64,000 bases of DNA from Winogradskyella psychrotolerans RS-3 (GCF_000427335.1 NZ_ATMR01000124.1:124001-188000); one strand, 5' to 3'. Numbered from the stretch's first letter, positions 46,839 through 57,124 are shown. Numbers and translations: made by a program. The notes: generated by a model from the letters alone, not told the origin.

Positions 46839-48674
46839 TTACTGATAGCCCTCAGCTTGTAATGTGAACAATTCAGCATACAAAGCTTGGTTTTTTATGA
46901 GCTCTTCGTGTGTGCCTATTTCTAATGCTTTTCCATGTTCTAAAACTAAAATTCTATCTGCTTGCCGAACCGTACTAAATCTGTGCGAAATAATAATACT
47001 GGTCTTGCCCTCTGTTAGACCTATAAATCGCTCAAATACTTCGCTTTCTGCTCTGGCATCTAAGGCTGATGTTGGTTCATCTAAAATCATCACTTCAGCA
47101 TTTTTCATGTAGGCTCTTGCCAAAGCTACTTTTTGCCATTGCCCACCAGATAATTCTTGTCCGTTAGCAAAACGTTTTCCCAATTGTTGATTGTAGCCAT
47201 GTTTTAATTCGGAGACAACCTCGTTGGCTAAACTTAATTCAGCGGCATTTTCAATTTTATTTTGGTTGTCTAGTTCATTAATATTTCCAATAGCTATATT
47301 TTCTTTCACGGTAAATTCATATCTAAAGAAATCCTGAAAAATAACTCCGAAATATTCTTGATATTCCGCCATATTAAAACGGTTAATATTAATGCCATCT
47401 AATAGTATTTCGCCAGAAGTGGGCTCATAAAAACGTAAGAGCAATTTTATTAAAGTGGTTTTTCCGGCTCCATTTTGCCCTACGAATGCTAGTTTTTCAC
47501 CTGCCTTAAGATTAAATGTAATGCCTTTTAAAATTTCTAGTTCAGAATTTGGATAGGCAAAACGAACGTCTTTAATCTCAAAACCTTTAGTGATTTTCTT
47601 CGGTAGCGGAATGTCTTCTTTTACTTTTGAAACAATGGAAATATCTATAAAATCGAAATAATCCTTTAGGTATAAAGCACTTTCAGAAATACGTGTGAAC
47701 TTTGAAAAGAAATCTTGAAGGTTTCGCATTAAGCGGTTAAACGAACCTGATAAAAAAGTTAATTCACCAAGAGTAATCGATCCAGAAAGCACGCGATAAA
47801 TAATAAACACATAAGCGCCATAATAACTCATGGAGCCTAAAACATTAAATAAAAATCCTAATGCAGAACGCTTTATAGCTAATTTTTTATTGAGTTGATA
47901 ATATTCTTCGGATAGATTTTTAAAACGATTTACCACAAAATCTGTTAAACCAAAAAGCTTAATTTCTTTTGCTGTTTTATCGTTTGCTCCTATAAATCTT
48001 AAATAATCTAACTCGCGTCGTTCTGAAGTCCAGCTTCTTGCTAAAGAATATTGTTGCTGACTAAAGCGAACTTCGTTTATAAATGAAGGAATAATACTTA
48101 GTACCAACAGAATAATTAAATAAGGCTCAAAGTAAATTAAACCAGCTACAAGTGTTGCAATAGAAATAGCGCTTTGTGCTTGTCCAAGAACATTAGACAT
48201 TAAGCCAACACGACCATTGGTTTGTGTTCTGGCACGTTCTAGTTTATCATAAAACTCGGAATCTTCTAATAAACTAATATTAATCTGATTGGTTTTTTTA
48301 ATGATAGTTATCGATGTAGTAATACTATATTCATCGCCAAGCAAACCATCGGTTAAAGAAATGGCTCTACTTATTAAATCAGAAAGAATAATTAAAGCAA
48401 ACTCAACAGCAACATACGTCCAAAGTGAATTATAGTCAGGTACATCTAATGAAATTTGTAATATAATTTCATCTATAATTAGTTTCCCAATCCATAAAAT
48501 GACAACAGGAAGTAAGGCACCAATGAGTCTACAGAATGCAGATAATATGAAAAGACTTTTGTTAACTCTCCAAATTTCTTTAAAAAATCTAGGGATATAA
48601 ACTAAAGCATTAAATGATGATTTAATACTGGTTTTTTTATCGTCTTTTAAAGAGTTTGGACTGCGTCTTGGCAT
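46839..48674 (-). CDS. ABC exporter, fused permease and ATPase
   Basis: The 611-aa half-transporter has a transmembrane domain with about six helices (residues 30-330) and a C-terminal ATPase. Walker A is VGQNGAGKTTL, the signature is LSGGQWQKVALARA, Walker B is VMILDEPTSALD and the H-loop is ISHRFST. It should work as a homodimer. The substrate is unknown. It lies 13 nt after the SufT-like gene in the SUF transcript, which may be chance or may indicate co-regulation. Confidence 0.92.
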   Translation of the reverse strand: MPRRSPNSLKDDKKTSIKSSFNALVYIPRFFKEIWRVNKSLFILSAFCRLIGALLPVVILWIGKLIIDEIILQISLDVPDYNSLWTYVAVEFALIILSDLISRAISLTDGLLGDEYSITTSITIIKKTNQINISLLEDSEFYDKLERARTQTNGRVGLMSNVLGQAQSAISIATLVAGLIYFEPYLIILLVLSIIPSFINEVRFSQQQYSLARSWTSERRELDYLRFIGANDKTAKEIKLFGLTDFVVNRFKNLSEEYYQLNKKLAIKRSALGFLFNVLGSMSYYGAYVFIIYRVLSGSITLGELTFLSGSFNRLMRNLQDFFSKFTRISESALYLKDYFDFIDISIVSKVKEDIPLPKKITKGFEIKDVRFAYPNSELEILKGITFNLKAGEKLAFVGQNGAGKTTLIKLLLRFYEPTSGEILLDGININRFNMAEYQEYFGVIFQDFFRYEFTVKENIAIGNINELDNQNKIENAAELSLANEVVSELKHGYNQQLGKRFANGQELSGGQWQKVALARAYMKNAEVMILDEPTSALDARAESEVFERFIGLTEGKTSIIISHRFSTVRQADRILVLEHGKALEIGTHEELIKNQALYAELFTLQAEGYQ

Positions 48675-48687
48675 GTATTCCTTTTAA

Positions 48688-49014
48688 TTAAAGCATCCCA
48701 AGCTCTAACTTAGCTTCTTCGCTCATAAGTTCTTGTGACCAAGGTGGATCGAAAGTAATCTCTACTTCAGCATCTTTAACTTCATTAATGGACTTCACTT
48801 TTTCTTCAACCTCTAAAGGTAAAGTTTCAGCTACCGGACAATTTGGTGTTGTTAATGTCATTAAGATTTTAACCTCAAAATCTTCGTTTACAAAAACGTC
48901 ATAGATTAATCCTAGTTCGTAGATGTCAACTGGGATTTCTGGATCGTAAATAGTTTTTATAACTCTTAGGATTTTTTCTCCTAATGCTGCTGTATCTATA
49001 GTTGGTTTGCTCAT
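48688..49014 (-). CDS. SUF-associated DUF59/MIP18 protein (SufT-like)
   Basis: The 108-aa protein is of the PaaD/MIP18 family, with IKTIYDPEIPVDIYELGLIYDV and the conserved Cys in TTPNCPVAE. These proteins help mature Fe-S proteins and are commonly the last SUF gene in Bacteroidota. It lies between sufE and the ABC exporter. Confidence 0.92.
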   Translation of the reverse strand: MSKPTIDTAALGEKILRVIKTIYDPEIPVDIYELGLIYDVFVNEDFEVKILMTLTTPNCPVAETLPLEVEEKVKSINEVKDAEVEITFDPPWSQELMSEEAKLELGML

Positions 49015-49086
49015 GTCTTTGAATTTGTGCGTTTATAATTTTAATTGTTCTGGGTTAGTTTTTAACTTTTAAACAAAAAAGATAAA

Positions 49087-49509
49087 CTAGTTTAATTGTG
49101 TTTGGTATGCAATAGCATACAATTTTAATTGTTTTATCATACTAACCAAGCCGTTTGCTCTAGTAGGTGATAAGTGTTCTTTTAGTCCGATTTTATCAAT
49201 AAAATCGGTGTTAGCTTCAAGAATGTCTTTTGGATGCTGATTAGAAAATACTCTAATTAATATCGCTATAATACCTTTAGTTATAATGGCATCGCTATCT
49301 GCAGTAAAGTTCACTTTGTCATCTTCCATATTGGCGTGAACCCAAACTTTACTCTGGCAACCTTTTATAATATTATCTTCAGTCTTATATTTTTCGTCTA
49401 TTATTGGTAAGTCCTTACCTAAATCTATCATGTATTGGTAGCGTTCCTCCCAATCTTCAAACATAGCGAACTCATCAATAATTTCGTTTTGTACGTCTTC
49501 AATAGTCAT
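49087..49509 (-). CDS. sufE: Sulfur acceptor SufE
   Basis: The 140-aa protein has C51 in NIIKGCQSKVWVHA, the residue that takes the persulfide from SufS and passes it to the SufBCD scaffold. The rest (YQYMIDLGKDLP, HLSPTRANGLVSMI) matches the family. A possible internal -7 element lies at 49527-49534. Confidence 0.95.
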   Translation of the reverse strand: MTIEDVQNEIIDEFAMFEDWEERYQYMIDLGKDLPIIDEKYKTEDNIIKGCQSKVWVHANMEDDKVNFTADSDAIITKGIIAILIRVFSNQHPKDILEANTDFIDKIGLKEHLSPTRANGLVSMIKQLKLYAIAYQTQLN

Positions 49510-49542
49510 AGTCTCATCCTTTTGTGCAAAATTACAAAATCG

Positions 49543-50370
49543 CTACTGTTTTACGGTGTTTTCTTTAATGGATAACACTTTATTAACTAAAGCTTCAATG
49601 GCTTTTGGAGGATTGCCATGGTCAAATGTCGGAGTCATATATTCAATATCACCTATTTGTAACGCTAAAGTGGCGTGTGCAGCTCCATCATGCTGGTGAT
49701 TTTGAGAAGGTGGTGTTAGTTTTAATAGGCCTTCTAAATCTGTAGCATCTATTAAACTTTTAAGTTCATTCCACTGAGTAGCGTCAATGTTATAATTTTT
49801 AATGTTTTGAAGACTTCGATCTTCGGAAATAGCGATTTTATTTTTCGAAATAAGAATGAAATTAAAAAAACCTCTTGTTGAAGTTTGATATTTAACAGCC
49901 GTTATATAATTATCGTTAATCTCATCACTTTTTTTAGTTGTCTGAGCAGTACGGGTCGCTGTAATTAAAATCTTATCGTTTGCTAGAAGTGAAATCCCAC
50001 CATTAGCATCTACGGAAAACGAATCTACTAAACTCAAAGATTTTAAAAAATACGCTTCAATGGCCATAATGTTTTTAGAACATAATTTTTTAGTCGCTCC
50101 AATATCTCCAAATGTAATAGTATTATTTTCTGTTGAATAATTCCCGAAGAAACTATTGCAGCCGGCTGTTCCATTGACTTTATTTGAAGTTTCATCAAAA
50201 GTTATTTCGAGTTTGTTTAAAGTAATATCATTACCTTCTAATTGCGTTATATAATACGTTCCTGAAAGATGTTCTTGCATGGTTTTGCTGTTTTCAACAA
50301 CGTCTGTATTCGATTTACATGAGCTTACAGTGATTAAAAGCGCGACTAAACTGAGTATAAATTTCATCAT
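49543..50370 (-). CDS. META-domain lipoprotein within the SUF operon
   Basis: The 275-aa protein has a lipoprotein signal (LVALLITVSSCKSN) and a META domain (SGTYYITQLEGNDI...NGTAGCNSFFGNYS, about 35-130). The C-terminal half (about 150-270) resembles short flavobacterial lipoproteins with no assigned role. META domains are linked to heat-shock and outer-membrane proteins but have no fixed activity. It sits between sufS and sufE. The start is one of two adjacent ATGs. Confidence 0.8.
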   Translation of the reverse strand: MMKFILSLVALLITVSSCKSNTDVVENSKTMQEHLSGTYYITQLEGNDITLNKLEITFDETSNKVNGTAGCNSFFGNYSTENNTITFGDIGATKKLCSKNIMAIEAYFLKSLSLVDSFSVDANGGISLLANDKILITATRTAQTTKKSDEINDNYITAVKYQTSTRGFFNFILISKNKIAISEDRSLQNIKNYNIDATQWNELKSLIDATDLEGLLKLTPPSQNHQHDGAAHATLALQIGDIEYMTPTFDHGNPPKAIEALVNKVLSIKENTVKQ

Positions 50371-50412
50371 TTATAGTTTTTAAATAGGTAAATACACTTT
50401 TAATGCCAAAGT

Positions 50413-51627
50413 CTACGAGAGCATCATAATTGCTTTCTTTAAAGCCGTAATAAAAGCATCAATTTCTTCTTTTGTATTATAAAACATAAAAGACGCTCTA
50501 ATGGTTCCTGGAATCTTGTAAAAGTCCATAATAGGTTGTGCGCAATGATGACCTGTTCGTACAGCGATGCCCATTTTGTCTAGTATAGTCCCAATATCAT
50601 ACGGGTGAATAGATCCAACGTTAAATGAAATAACAGAGGTTTTCTCTTTTGCTGTGCCGTAAATTTTTAAACCTTCAATTTTTTGTAATTCTGCTGTCCC
50701 GTACTCTAACAATTCATTTTCGTATTCAGCGATATTTTCAAAACCAATAGCATTCATATAGTCTAAAGCCGCTCCGAAGGCAATGCCTCCGCAGATGTTT
50801 GGTGTACCAGCTTCAAATTTATGTGGTAGGCCAGCATAAGTCGTTTTTTCAAACGACACTTCTGCAATCATTTCTCCTCCTCCTTGGTAAGGTGGTAATT
50901 TGTTGAGCCATTCTTCCTTTCCATAAAGCATTCCAACACCTGTTGGTCCACAAATTTTGTGGGCAGAACATACGTAGAAATCAACATCTAATGCTTGCAC
51001 GTCTGGTTTTAGGTGCGGGCAAGATTGTGCGCCATCAACTAAAACTGCTGCACCAACAGCATGTGCTTTTTCTATAATATATTCAATTGGGTTTATGGTG
51101 CCTAAAGCATTTGAAATATGATTTACAAAAACCAGTTTTGTGTTTTTATTTAAAAGTGCCTCGTATTCTGAAAGGATTAATTCTCCATTTTCATTCATAG
51201 GAATGACTTTCAAACTAGCTCCTGTACGTTCACAAAGCATTTGCCATGGCACAATATTGCTATGGTGTTCCAAAGCAGAAACAATAATTTCATCACCTTT
51301 TTTTAAGAGTGAAGAAAAACCATTAGCAACTAAGTTAATGCTATGTGTGGTGCCAGAAGTGAAAATTATTTCATGACTGTTCTTGGCATTAAAATGCTTC
51401 TGGATTTTTAGACGTGCTTGCTCATAGGCATCGGTTGCTTCTTGGCTCAAGCTATGTACACCTCGGTGAATATTAGCATTGTAATTACTATAATAATCTA
51501 CGATAACATCAATCACTTGCTGAGGTGTTTGTGATGTTGCAGCATTATCGAAATATATGAGTTGTTTTCCGTTAACCTTACGGTTAAGGATAGGGAAGTC
51601 TTTTCTTATTTTTTGTACGTCTAACAT
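50413..51627 (-). CDS. sufS: Cysteine desulfurase SufS
   Basis: The 404-aa PLP enzyme removes sulfur from cysteine and leaves a persulfide on C362 in RTGHHCAQP. The PLP lysine is in CSAHKICGPTGVG (about residue 225), and TSGTTHSINLVA binds the cofactor phosphate. It pairs with SufE (encoded downstream) to feed SufBCD. The group II desulfurase length and motifs are complete. Confidence 0.96.
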   Translation of the reverse strand: MLDVQKIRKDFPILNRKVNGKQLIYFDNAATSQTPQQVIDVIVDYYSNYNANIHRGVHSLSQEATDAYEQARLKIQKHFNAKNSHEIIFTSGTTHSINLVANGFSSLLKKGDEIIVSALEHHSNIVPWQMLCERTGASLKVIPMNENGELILSEYEALLNKNTKLVFVNHISNALGTINPIEYIIEKAHAVGAAVLVDGAQSCPHLKPDVQALDVDFYVCSAHKICGPTGVGMLYGKEEWLNKLPPYQGGGEMIAEVSFEKTTYAGLPHKFEAGTPNICGGIAFGAALDYMNAIGFENIAEYENELLEYGTAELQKIEGLKIYGTAKEKTSVISFNVGSIHPYDIGTILDKMGIAVRTGHHCAQPIMDFYKIPGTIRASFMFYNTKEEIDAFITALKKAIMMLS

Positions 51628-51645
51628 GTGTTTCTTTTAAAGCTG

Positions 51646-51678
51646 AAACCTCAAAGGTTTTAAAAATCTTTGAGGTTT
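51646..51678 (+). repeat. REP-like hairpin between sufS and sufD
   Basis: AAACCTCAAAG pairs with CTTTGAGGTTT, with a T-run on the plus strand, antisense to the SUF operon. It resembles other local intergenic hairpins. Confidence 0.55.
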
Positions 51679-51749
51679 TTTATATTAAAATTTCAAGTAT
51701 AATTGGCCTAGTTAGATAATGAAACTCACTAGAAATATATATTTATACT

Positions 51750-53063
51750 TTATAAATCAAACCCAATATTTACACCCAACTTATTCGCAATAATCTTTGT
51801 AATTCTATTCTTAATTTCTGGAATTTTCACAGAATCTAAAACGTTATTACTAAAGGCAAACATTAATAAAGCGCGTGCTTCTTTTTCAGGAATTCCTCTA
51901 GAACGCAAATAAAACATTGCACTTTCATCTAGCTGACCAATGGTACAACCATGAGAACATTTTACATCGTCTGCAAAAATTTCAAGTTGAGGTTTGGTAT
52001 TTATGCTGGCTTTATCGCTAATTAAAATGTTATTATTTGCCTGAAATGCGTTGGTTTTCTGTGCTAATTTTTCAACGACAACTTTACCATTAAAAACACC
52101 TGTAGAGCTATCGTCAAAGATACCTTTGTAATCTTGGTGGCTCTCACAATTTGGTTCAATATGGTGTACTAACGTGTTGTGATCTACGTGTTGTTTATCT
52201 CCTATAATGGTAATACCTTTCATGGTAGAATCTATACGCTCTCCGTTTTGGTAAAACTCAAGGTTGTTTCTAATTAATTTTCCACCGAAAGAAAAGGTGT
52301 GCACTTTGGCTAAACTTTCCTGCTTCTGATTGATAAAAGTGTTGTCAATTAATGACGCACTTTGTCTATCATTCTGAATTTTATAATAATCAACAATCGC
52401 ACGTTTATTCGCGAAAATTTCTGTCACACTATTCGTTAAAACAGGGTTATCCGTTAAACTCTGATGACGCTCAATAATCTGAACATGCGAATTTTCATTC
52501 ACTACAATCAAGTTACGCGGTTGCAACATTACGGCAGCTTCGTTTCCTGTTGAAAAATGAATGATTTGAATCGGTTTTTCAACCACTTTATTCTTAGGGA
52601 TATTGATGTACGCACCTTCCATTGAAAATGCTGTATTCAAAGAAGATAAGCCATCTTTTTTCGCAATTTTATTGAAATAATTATCAATAATTACTTTGTA
52701 TTTAGGTTTGGTTAAAGCCGCAGACATTAAACAAACATCTAAACCATCATGCGTGGTTTGTGACAAGTGAGAGGCGTATTTTCCATCGATAAAGATGATT
52801 TTATACGCATCAATTTCATGAATAAAATATTTTTTTACGTCTTTAAATTCTATGTCATTGTCATGCTTAGGAAAAACACTATAATCGTGTTTTAAAATAG
52901 AATTCAATGATGTATATTTCCAATCTTCTTGACGCTTAGAAGGAAATCCTTCAGCTTCAAAAGTCTTTATAGCTTCAGTACGAATATCATGTACTGACGA
53001 GTGCACATCAACTGTGTCCTCAAATGCCATAAATGACGATACTAATTTTTCTTTTAAACTCAT
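51750..53063 (-). CDS. sufD: Fe-S scaffold subunit SufD
   Basis: The 437-aa protein has the right-handed beta-helix of the SufB/SufD family and ends with the family's conserved region (DDVKCSHGCTIGQLDESAMFYLRSRG cores...EKEARALLMFAF). It forms the SufBC2D scaffold that assembles Fe-S clusters. The N-terminal SKRQEDWKYTSL motif is typical of SufD. It follows sufC by a 153-bp gap carrying an inverted repeat. Confidence 0.95.
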   Translation of the reverse strand: MSLKEKLVSSFMAFEDTVDVHSSVHDIRTEAIKTFEAEGFPSKRQEDWKYTSLNSILKHDYSVFPKHDNDIEFKDVKKYFIHEIDAYKIIFIDGKYASHLSQTTHDGLDVCLMSAALTKPKYKVIIDNYFNKIAKKDGLSSLNTAFSMEGAYINIPKNKVVEKPIQIIHFSTGNEAAVMLQPRNLIVVNENSHVQIIERHQSLTDNPVLTNSVTEIFANKRAIVDYYKIQNDRQSASLIDNTFINQKQESLAKVHTFSFGGKLIRNNLEFYQNGERIDSTMKGITIIGDKQHVDHNTLVHHIEPNCESHQDYKGIFDDSSTGVFNGKVVVEKLAQKTNAFQANNNILISDKASINTKPQLEIFADDVKCSHGCTIGQLDESAMFYLRSRGIPEKEARALLMFAFSNNVLDSVKIPEIKNRITKIIANKLGVNIGFDL

Positions 53064-53070
53064 GTTTTTA

Positions 53071-53200
53071 AGTCTTCAGTAATAAGTCCTTCAGTCTTCA
53101 GTTGGCTTAATGGCAAACTATAATTCGAAGAATTAATACTTGATTTAATGTTTTTGCTACAAATAGTCACATCTGAGTAAGTTGCTGCTTACTGAAGACT
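53071..53200. repeat. Inverted repeat between sufC and sufD
   Basis: AGTCTTCAGTAA (53071-53082) and TTACTGAAGACT (53189-53200) are perfect 12-bp inverted copies, with further CTTCAGT repeats between. It looks like a REP/MITE-type element inside the operon. Confidence 0.6.
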
Positions 53201-53216
53201 GACCACTGCCTACTAA

Positions 53217-53969
53217 TTATGCGTTAACCTCTTCTTTAATCCAATCATAACCTTTAGCTTCCAACTCGTGTGCTAATTCTTTTCCTCCTGATTTTACAAT
53301 TTTACCGTTGAGTAATACATGTACAAAATCTGGAACGATATAATCTAATAAACGTTGGTAATGCGTAATAACAATTACAGCGTTGTCTTTAGACTTTAAT
53401 TTATTTACTCCATTGGCAACAATACGCAATGCATCAATATCTAAACCAGAATCCGTTTCATCTAAGATGGCTAATTTTGGTTCTAACATTGCCATTTGAA
53501 AGATTTCGTTTCTTTTTTTCTCACCACCAGAAAACCCTTGGTTTAATGAACGTGATAAAAATTTACGATCAATTTCTAAAAGTTCAGATTTTTCTCTGAT
53601 CATTTTCAGCATATCTTTTGCTGGCATATCGTCTAAACCTTTAGCTTTACGAGTTTCGTTAATGGCCGTTTTTATAAAGTTAGTAACACTAACTCCTGGT
53701 ATTTCAATTGGGTATTGAAAAGATAAAAACACACCTTTATGTGCACGCTCTTCAGCGGCTAATTCTTCGATGTCTTCGCCTTCTAAAAATATATTCCCTT
53801 CTGTAATTTCGTATTCTTCTTTACCAGCAATTACTGAGGCTAGTGTACTTTTACCTGAGCCGTTTGGACCCATTATAGCATGAACTTCTCCTGCTTTAAC
53901 TTCGAGATTAATACCTTTTAAAATGGCTTTATCTTCTATACTTGCGTGTAAATTATTGATCTTTAACAT
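53217..53969 (-). CDS. sufC: SUF ATPase SufC
   Basis: The 250-aa ABC-type ATPase has Walker A GPNGSGKSTL, the SufC-type signature FSGGEKKRNEIFQMA and Walker B AILDETDSGLD. It powers the SufBC2D scaffold and has no membrane partner. It is flanked by the small lipoprotein gene (4 nt upstream in transcription) and sufD. Confidence 0.97.
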   Translation of the reverse strand: MLKINNLHASIEDKAILKGINLEVKAGEVHAIMGPNGSGKSTLASVIAGKEEYEITEGNIFLEGEDIEELAAEERAHKGVFLSFQYPIEIPGVSVTNFIKTAINETRKAKGLDDMPAKDMLKMIREKSELLEIDRKFLSRSLNQGFSGGEKKRNEIFQMAMLEPKLAILDETDSGLDIDALRIVANGVNKLKSKDNAVIVITHYQRLLDYIVPDFVHVLLNGKIVKSGGKELAHELEAKGYDWIKEEVNA

Positions 53970-53973
53970 AGTC

Positions 53974-54384
53974 TTAATTTGCTAATTTTATAACATCTTC
54001 TTTATTTGGGTCTGGCGCTTCCACTTTAAGGATTTCTTTGATTTCTACTCTATATTGCCAGCCTTCTTCGTCTTTGTTTTTTTCGAATTTTCTAACTCTT
54101 ATGGTTACAGGAACCATATCAGTATCTTCTTTTTTAAATGCTTTTGTTTGCGCATCTAACTTGTGCATATTCTTATCAATTACAACACCATAAATTTCTG
54201 TTGATGTTTGTAAAACTGCCGCATCTGCGAAATACACAAAGTCTCCTTTTAGAGTTATAAATCCATCATTTTGATCGAAGGATTTTGCACGATTTTCTTC
54301 AAGGTTAACGTCTTGTTTTGCTTCGTTTTTACAAGAAATAAATAGTGCAAGGCACATTAGTATTACGAATGAGTTTCTTAACAT
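53974..54384 (-). CDS. Hypothetical lipoprotein in the SUF operon
   Basis: The 136-aa protein has a lipoprotein signal (MCLALFISCKNE) and a charged beta-rich domain (GFITLKGDFVYFADAAVLQTS core...VTIRVRKFEKNKDEEGWQYRVEIKEI) with no recognised motif. Its start overlaps the stop of the MBL-fold gene by one base (54384), and sufC follows after 4 nt, so the four genes are tightly co-transcribed. I do not recognise the family. Confidence 0.75.
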   Translation of the reverse strand: MLRNSFVILMCLALFISCKNEAKQDVNLEENRAKSFDQNDGFITLKGDFVYFADAAVLQTSTEIYGVVIDKNMHKLDAQTKAFKKEDTDMVPVTIRVRKFEKNKDEEGWQYRVEIKEILKVEAPDPNKEDVIKLAN

Positions 54385-55265
54385 TAGTCTAAATATTTTG
54401 GATATTTTGGTAATCGGTTAAAATCGTCGGCACTATGCTGAATATAAACATCGGCATTAGTTTCTTTTGCGAAAGCCTCAAAAAGGTCCATACTTTTTAG
54501 GGTGGCATCTACATCGTAGTTAAAACTTGGAACCCCTTTATTATCTCTATTTTCTTGAAAATGATATAAATCACCTGCTAATAATATATTGCCAGCGTTT
54601 TCTAATTTTAAGAATAACGCCTGATGTCCAGGTGTATGCCCAGGCATGGATTTAATTATAACCGTTCCATCACCAAAAACATCATATTCTCCATTAAGTT
54701 TTTTAACATTAGTTAAAGCGGCAATTGCAGCATAGTTATCACCTTGTTTTTGTTCTTCGCTAGTAATGAAATCGTATTCTGCGGTTTGGACTAACCAAGT
54801 AGCATCCGCAAATTTGGAAGCCGAACCAGAATGGTCAAAATGTGTGTGCGATAAGGCAATAAAATCAAAATCCTCTGGTGTTAAATTCAACGCTTTAAGT
54901 TGAGAGACTACAGAATCCTTACGAGAGACTGTAAATGCTCCATCTGGAGTTGTAAATGGATCTTGACCAACCAAACCTTCAGCTAAACCAGCATCCCAAA
55001 GCATTCGACCTTTTGGATGTTCAATAATATAAAAAGCATCAGCAAAAGTTTTTGATTGTCCTTGGTAGGTTGTGTCTTGAGAAAAAATCTCTAGCATGTT
55101 CACTTGTACTGTTCCTCCGTCTAGTGCATATAATTTTACACCTTCCTTTTGAGTTGCTTCAGCTTCTGCTTTGGCATCATTATAACCGTCTTTAACTCCG
55201 TCTTTGAAGTCTTTACACGATACAAATGCTAAAGCTAAGGTTAATATGAATAGTGTTTTTTTCAT
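54384..55265 (-). CDS. MBL-fold metallohydrolase, lipoprotein, inside the SUF operon
   Basis: The 293-aa protein has a lipoprotein signal (TLALAFVSCKDF) and the metallo-beta-lactamase fold. The zinc motif is SHTHFDHSG (HxHxDH), with a further His in PGHTPGHQ, Asp in LAGDLYHF and a late His in YIQHSADD. The sequence pattern is nearest to N-acyl-homoserine lactonase-type hydrolases, but the substrate cannot be assigned. It sits between sufB and the small lipoprotein, an unusual insertion in a SUF operon. Confidence 0.87.
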   Translation of the reverse strand: MKKTLFILTLALAFVSCKDFKDGVKDGYNDAKAEAEATQKEGVKLYALDGGTVQVNMLEIFSQDTTYQGQSKTFADAFYIIEHPKGRMLWDAGLAEGLVGQDPFTTPDGAFTVSRKDSVVSQLKALNLTPEDFDFIALSHTHFDHSGSASKFADATWLVQTAEYDFITSEEQKQGDNYAAIAALTNVKKLNGEYDVFGDGTVIIKSMPGHTPGHQALFLKLENAGNILLAGDLYHFQENRDNKGVPSFNYDVDATLKSMDLFEAFAKETNADVYIQHSADDFNRLPKYPKYLD

Positions 55266-55287
55266 GCTTGAGAGCTATTTTTAGATG

Positions 55288-56736
55288 TTATCCTACAGAA
55301 CCTTCTAAGCTAATTTCTAATAATTTTTGAGCTTCCACAGCAAATTCCATTGGTAATTTATTTAGGACTTCTTTACTAAAACCATTTACAATTAGTGCAA
55401 TTGCTTTTTCGGTATCAATACCTCTTTGGTTACAATAGAAAATTTGATCTTCACCAATCTTACTTGTCGTAGCTTCATGCTCAATCATCGCAGTTTTGTT
55501 TTTAGCTTCTATATAAGGGAAGGTATGTGCACCACATTCATTTCCCATTAATAAACTATCACATTGCGAAAAGTTACGCGCATTATCTGCACGTGCACCA
55601 ATCTGAACCAATCCACGATACGAATTTTGTGATTTACCAGCTGAAATACCCTTAGATATAATCGTTGATTTTGTGTTTTTACCTAAGTGAATCATTTTAG
55701 TACCAGTATCTGCTTGCTGATAATTATTAGTCACCGCAATAGAATAAAATTCGCCTACTGAATTATCACCTTTTAAGATACATGAAGGGTATTTCCAAGT
55801 TACGGCAGAACCGGTTTCAACTTGTGTCCATGAGATTTTTGCATTTTTCTCACAAAGCCCTCTTTTAGTAACAAAATTGTAAACACCACCTTTTCCTTCT
55901 GCATTTCCTGGATACCAGTTTTGTACAGTAGAATATTTTATTTCGGCATCATCCATTGCAATTAATTCTACAACGGCTGCGTGTAATTGGTTTTCATCAC
56001 GACTTGGCGCAGTACAACCTTCTAAATAAGAAACATAACTGCCTTCGTCAGCAATAAGAAGTGTTCTTTCAAATTGGCCTGTTCCACCTTGGTTTATTCT
56101 AAAATACGTTGATAATTCCATAGGACATCTAACACCTTTTGGAATATAACAGAAAGAACCATCACTAAATACTGCAGAATTTAAAGCGGCGTAAAAGTTA
56201 TCTTTGGTTGGGACAATGCTACCAATATATTTTCTTACAAGTTCCGGGTGCTCTTTTATGGCTTCAGAGATACTCATAAAAATGATACCTTTTTCAGATA
56301 AAGTCTTTTTGAATGTTGTGGCAACAGAAACGGAATCAACAACGATGTCCATCGCAACATTATTCATTTTCTTTTGCTCATCTACTGAGATTCCTAACTT
56401 TTTATACATAGCTAAAAGATCAGGATCTACATCGTCTAAGGTTTTGTTCGGGTCAACAGAAACTGGTGCAGAATAATAAGCAATAGCCTGAAAGTCTGGT
56501 TTTTTGTAACGCACGTTTGCCCATTCAGGCTCAGCCATTTCTTTCCAAATTTTAAAAGCGTCTAATCGCCATTCTGTCATCCATTCGGGCTCTTCTTTTT
56601 TCATTGAAATAGCGCGAACGATGTCTTCATTTAAACCAATTGGAAATGTTTCAGATTCTATATCTGTGAAAAAACCGTATTCGTATTCTTTGGTTTTTAA
56701 TTCTTCTCTAAGATCGTCTTCTGTATATTTTGACAT
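55288..56736 (-). CDS. sufB: Fe-S scaffold subunit SufB
   Basis: The 482-aa protein is the main cluster-building subunit of SufBC2D. Conserved segments include [60 protein letters not shown] and the C-terminal [20 protein letters not shown]. Together with SufA just upstream it opens the operon. Confidence 0.97.
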   Translation of the reverse strand: MSKYTEDDLREELKTKEYEYGFFTDIESETFPIGLNEDIVRAISMKKEEPEWMTEWRLDAFKIWKEMAEPEWANVRYKKPDFQAIAYYSAPVSVDPNKTLDDVDPDLLAMYKKLGISVDEQKKMNNVAMDIVVDSVSVATTFKKTLSEKGIIFMSISEAIKEHPELVRKYIGSIVPTKDNFYAALNSAVFSDGSFCYIPKGVRCPMELSTYFRINQGGTGQFERTLLIADEGSYVSYLEGCTAPSRDENQLHAAVVELIAMDDAEIKYSTVQNWYPGNAEGKGGVYNFVTKRGLCEKNAKISWTQVETGSAVTWKYPSCILKGDNSVGEFYSIAVTNNYQQADTGTKMIHLGKNTKSTIISKGISAGKSQNSYRGLVQIGARADNARNFSQCDSLLMGNECGAHTFPYIEAKNKTAMIEHEATTSKIGEDQIFYCNQRGIDTEKAIALIVNGFSKEVLNKLPMEFAVEAQKLLEISLEGSVG

Positions 56737-56751
56737 GTGTGTTTTAATTTT

Positions 56752-57084
56752 TTATAGTGAAAAAGATTCACCGCAACCGCAAGTTCGGTTGGCATTTGGG
56801 TTGTTAAAAACGAAACCTGTTCCGTTTAAGCCTCCAGAATATTCTAGTGTAGTACCAATGAGGTAGAGAAAGCTCTTTTTGTCAACAATGATTTTAATAT
56901 CATTGACTTCAAATACTTTATCGTCTTCAGCAGCTTGTTCTTTGTCAAATTTTAAATCATATGACAAACCAGAACAGCCTCCGCTCTTAACACCAACTCT
57001 AACATAGTCTGTGCTTGGGTCATAACCATCATCGGTCATAAGTTCTATGACTTTCTTTTTTGCGTGATCAGATACTTTAATCAT
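56752..57084 (-). CDS. A-type Fe-S carrier protein (SufA/HesB-like)
   Basis: The 110-aa protein has the three conserved cysteines of A-type carriers: one in KSGGCSGLSYDL and two in RTCGCGESF at the C-terminus. It binds or transfers an Fe-S cluster. It is the first gene of the SUF operon, with a -7 promoter element 32 nt upstream of the start. Confidence 0.94.
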   Translation of the reverse strand: MIKVSDHAKKKVIELMTDDGYDPSTDYVRVGVKSGGCSGLSYDLKFDKEQAAEDDKVFEVNDIKIIVDKKSFLYLIGTTLEYSGGLNGTGFVFNNPNANRTCGCGESFSL

Positions 57085-57116
57085 ATCGTTTAACTAGATT
57101 AGTTCTAAATAGAATG

Positions 57117-57124
57117 CAAATATA
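57117..57124 (-). promoter_or_regulatory. -7 promoter element of the SUF operon
   Basis: TATATTTG on the minus strand matches TAnnTTTG. No Fe-S regulator site (IscR-type) was recognised. Confidence 0.55.
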
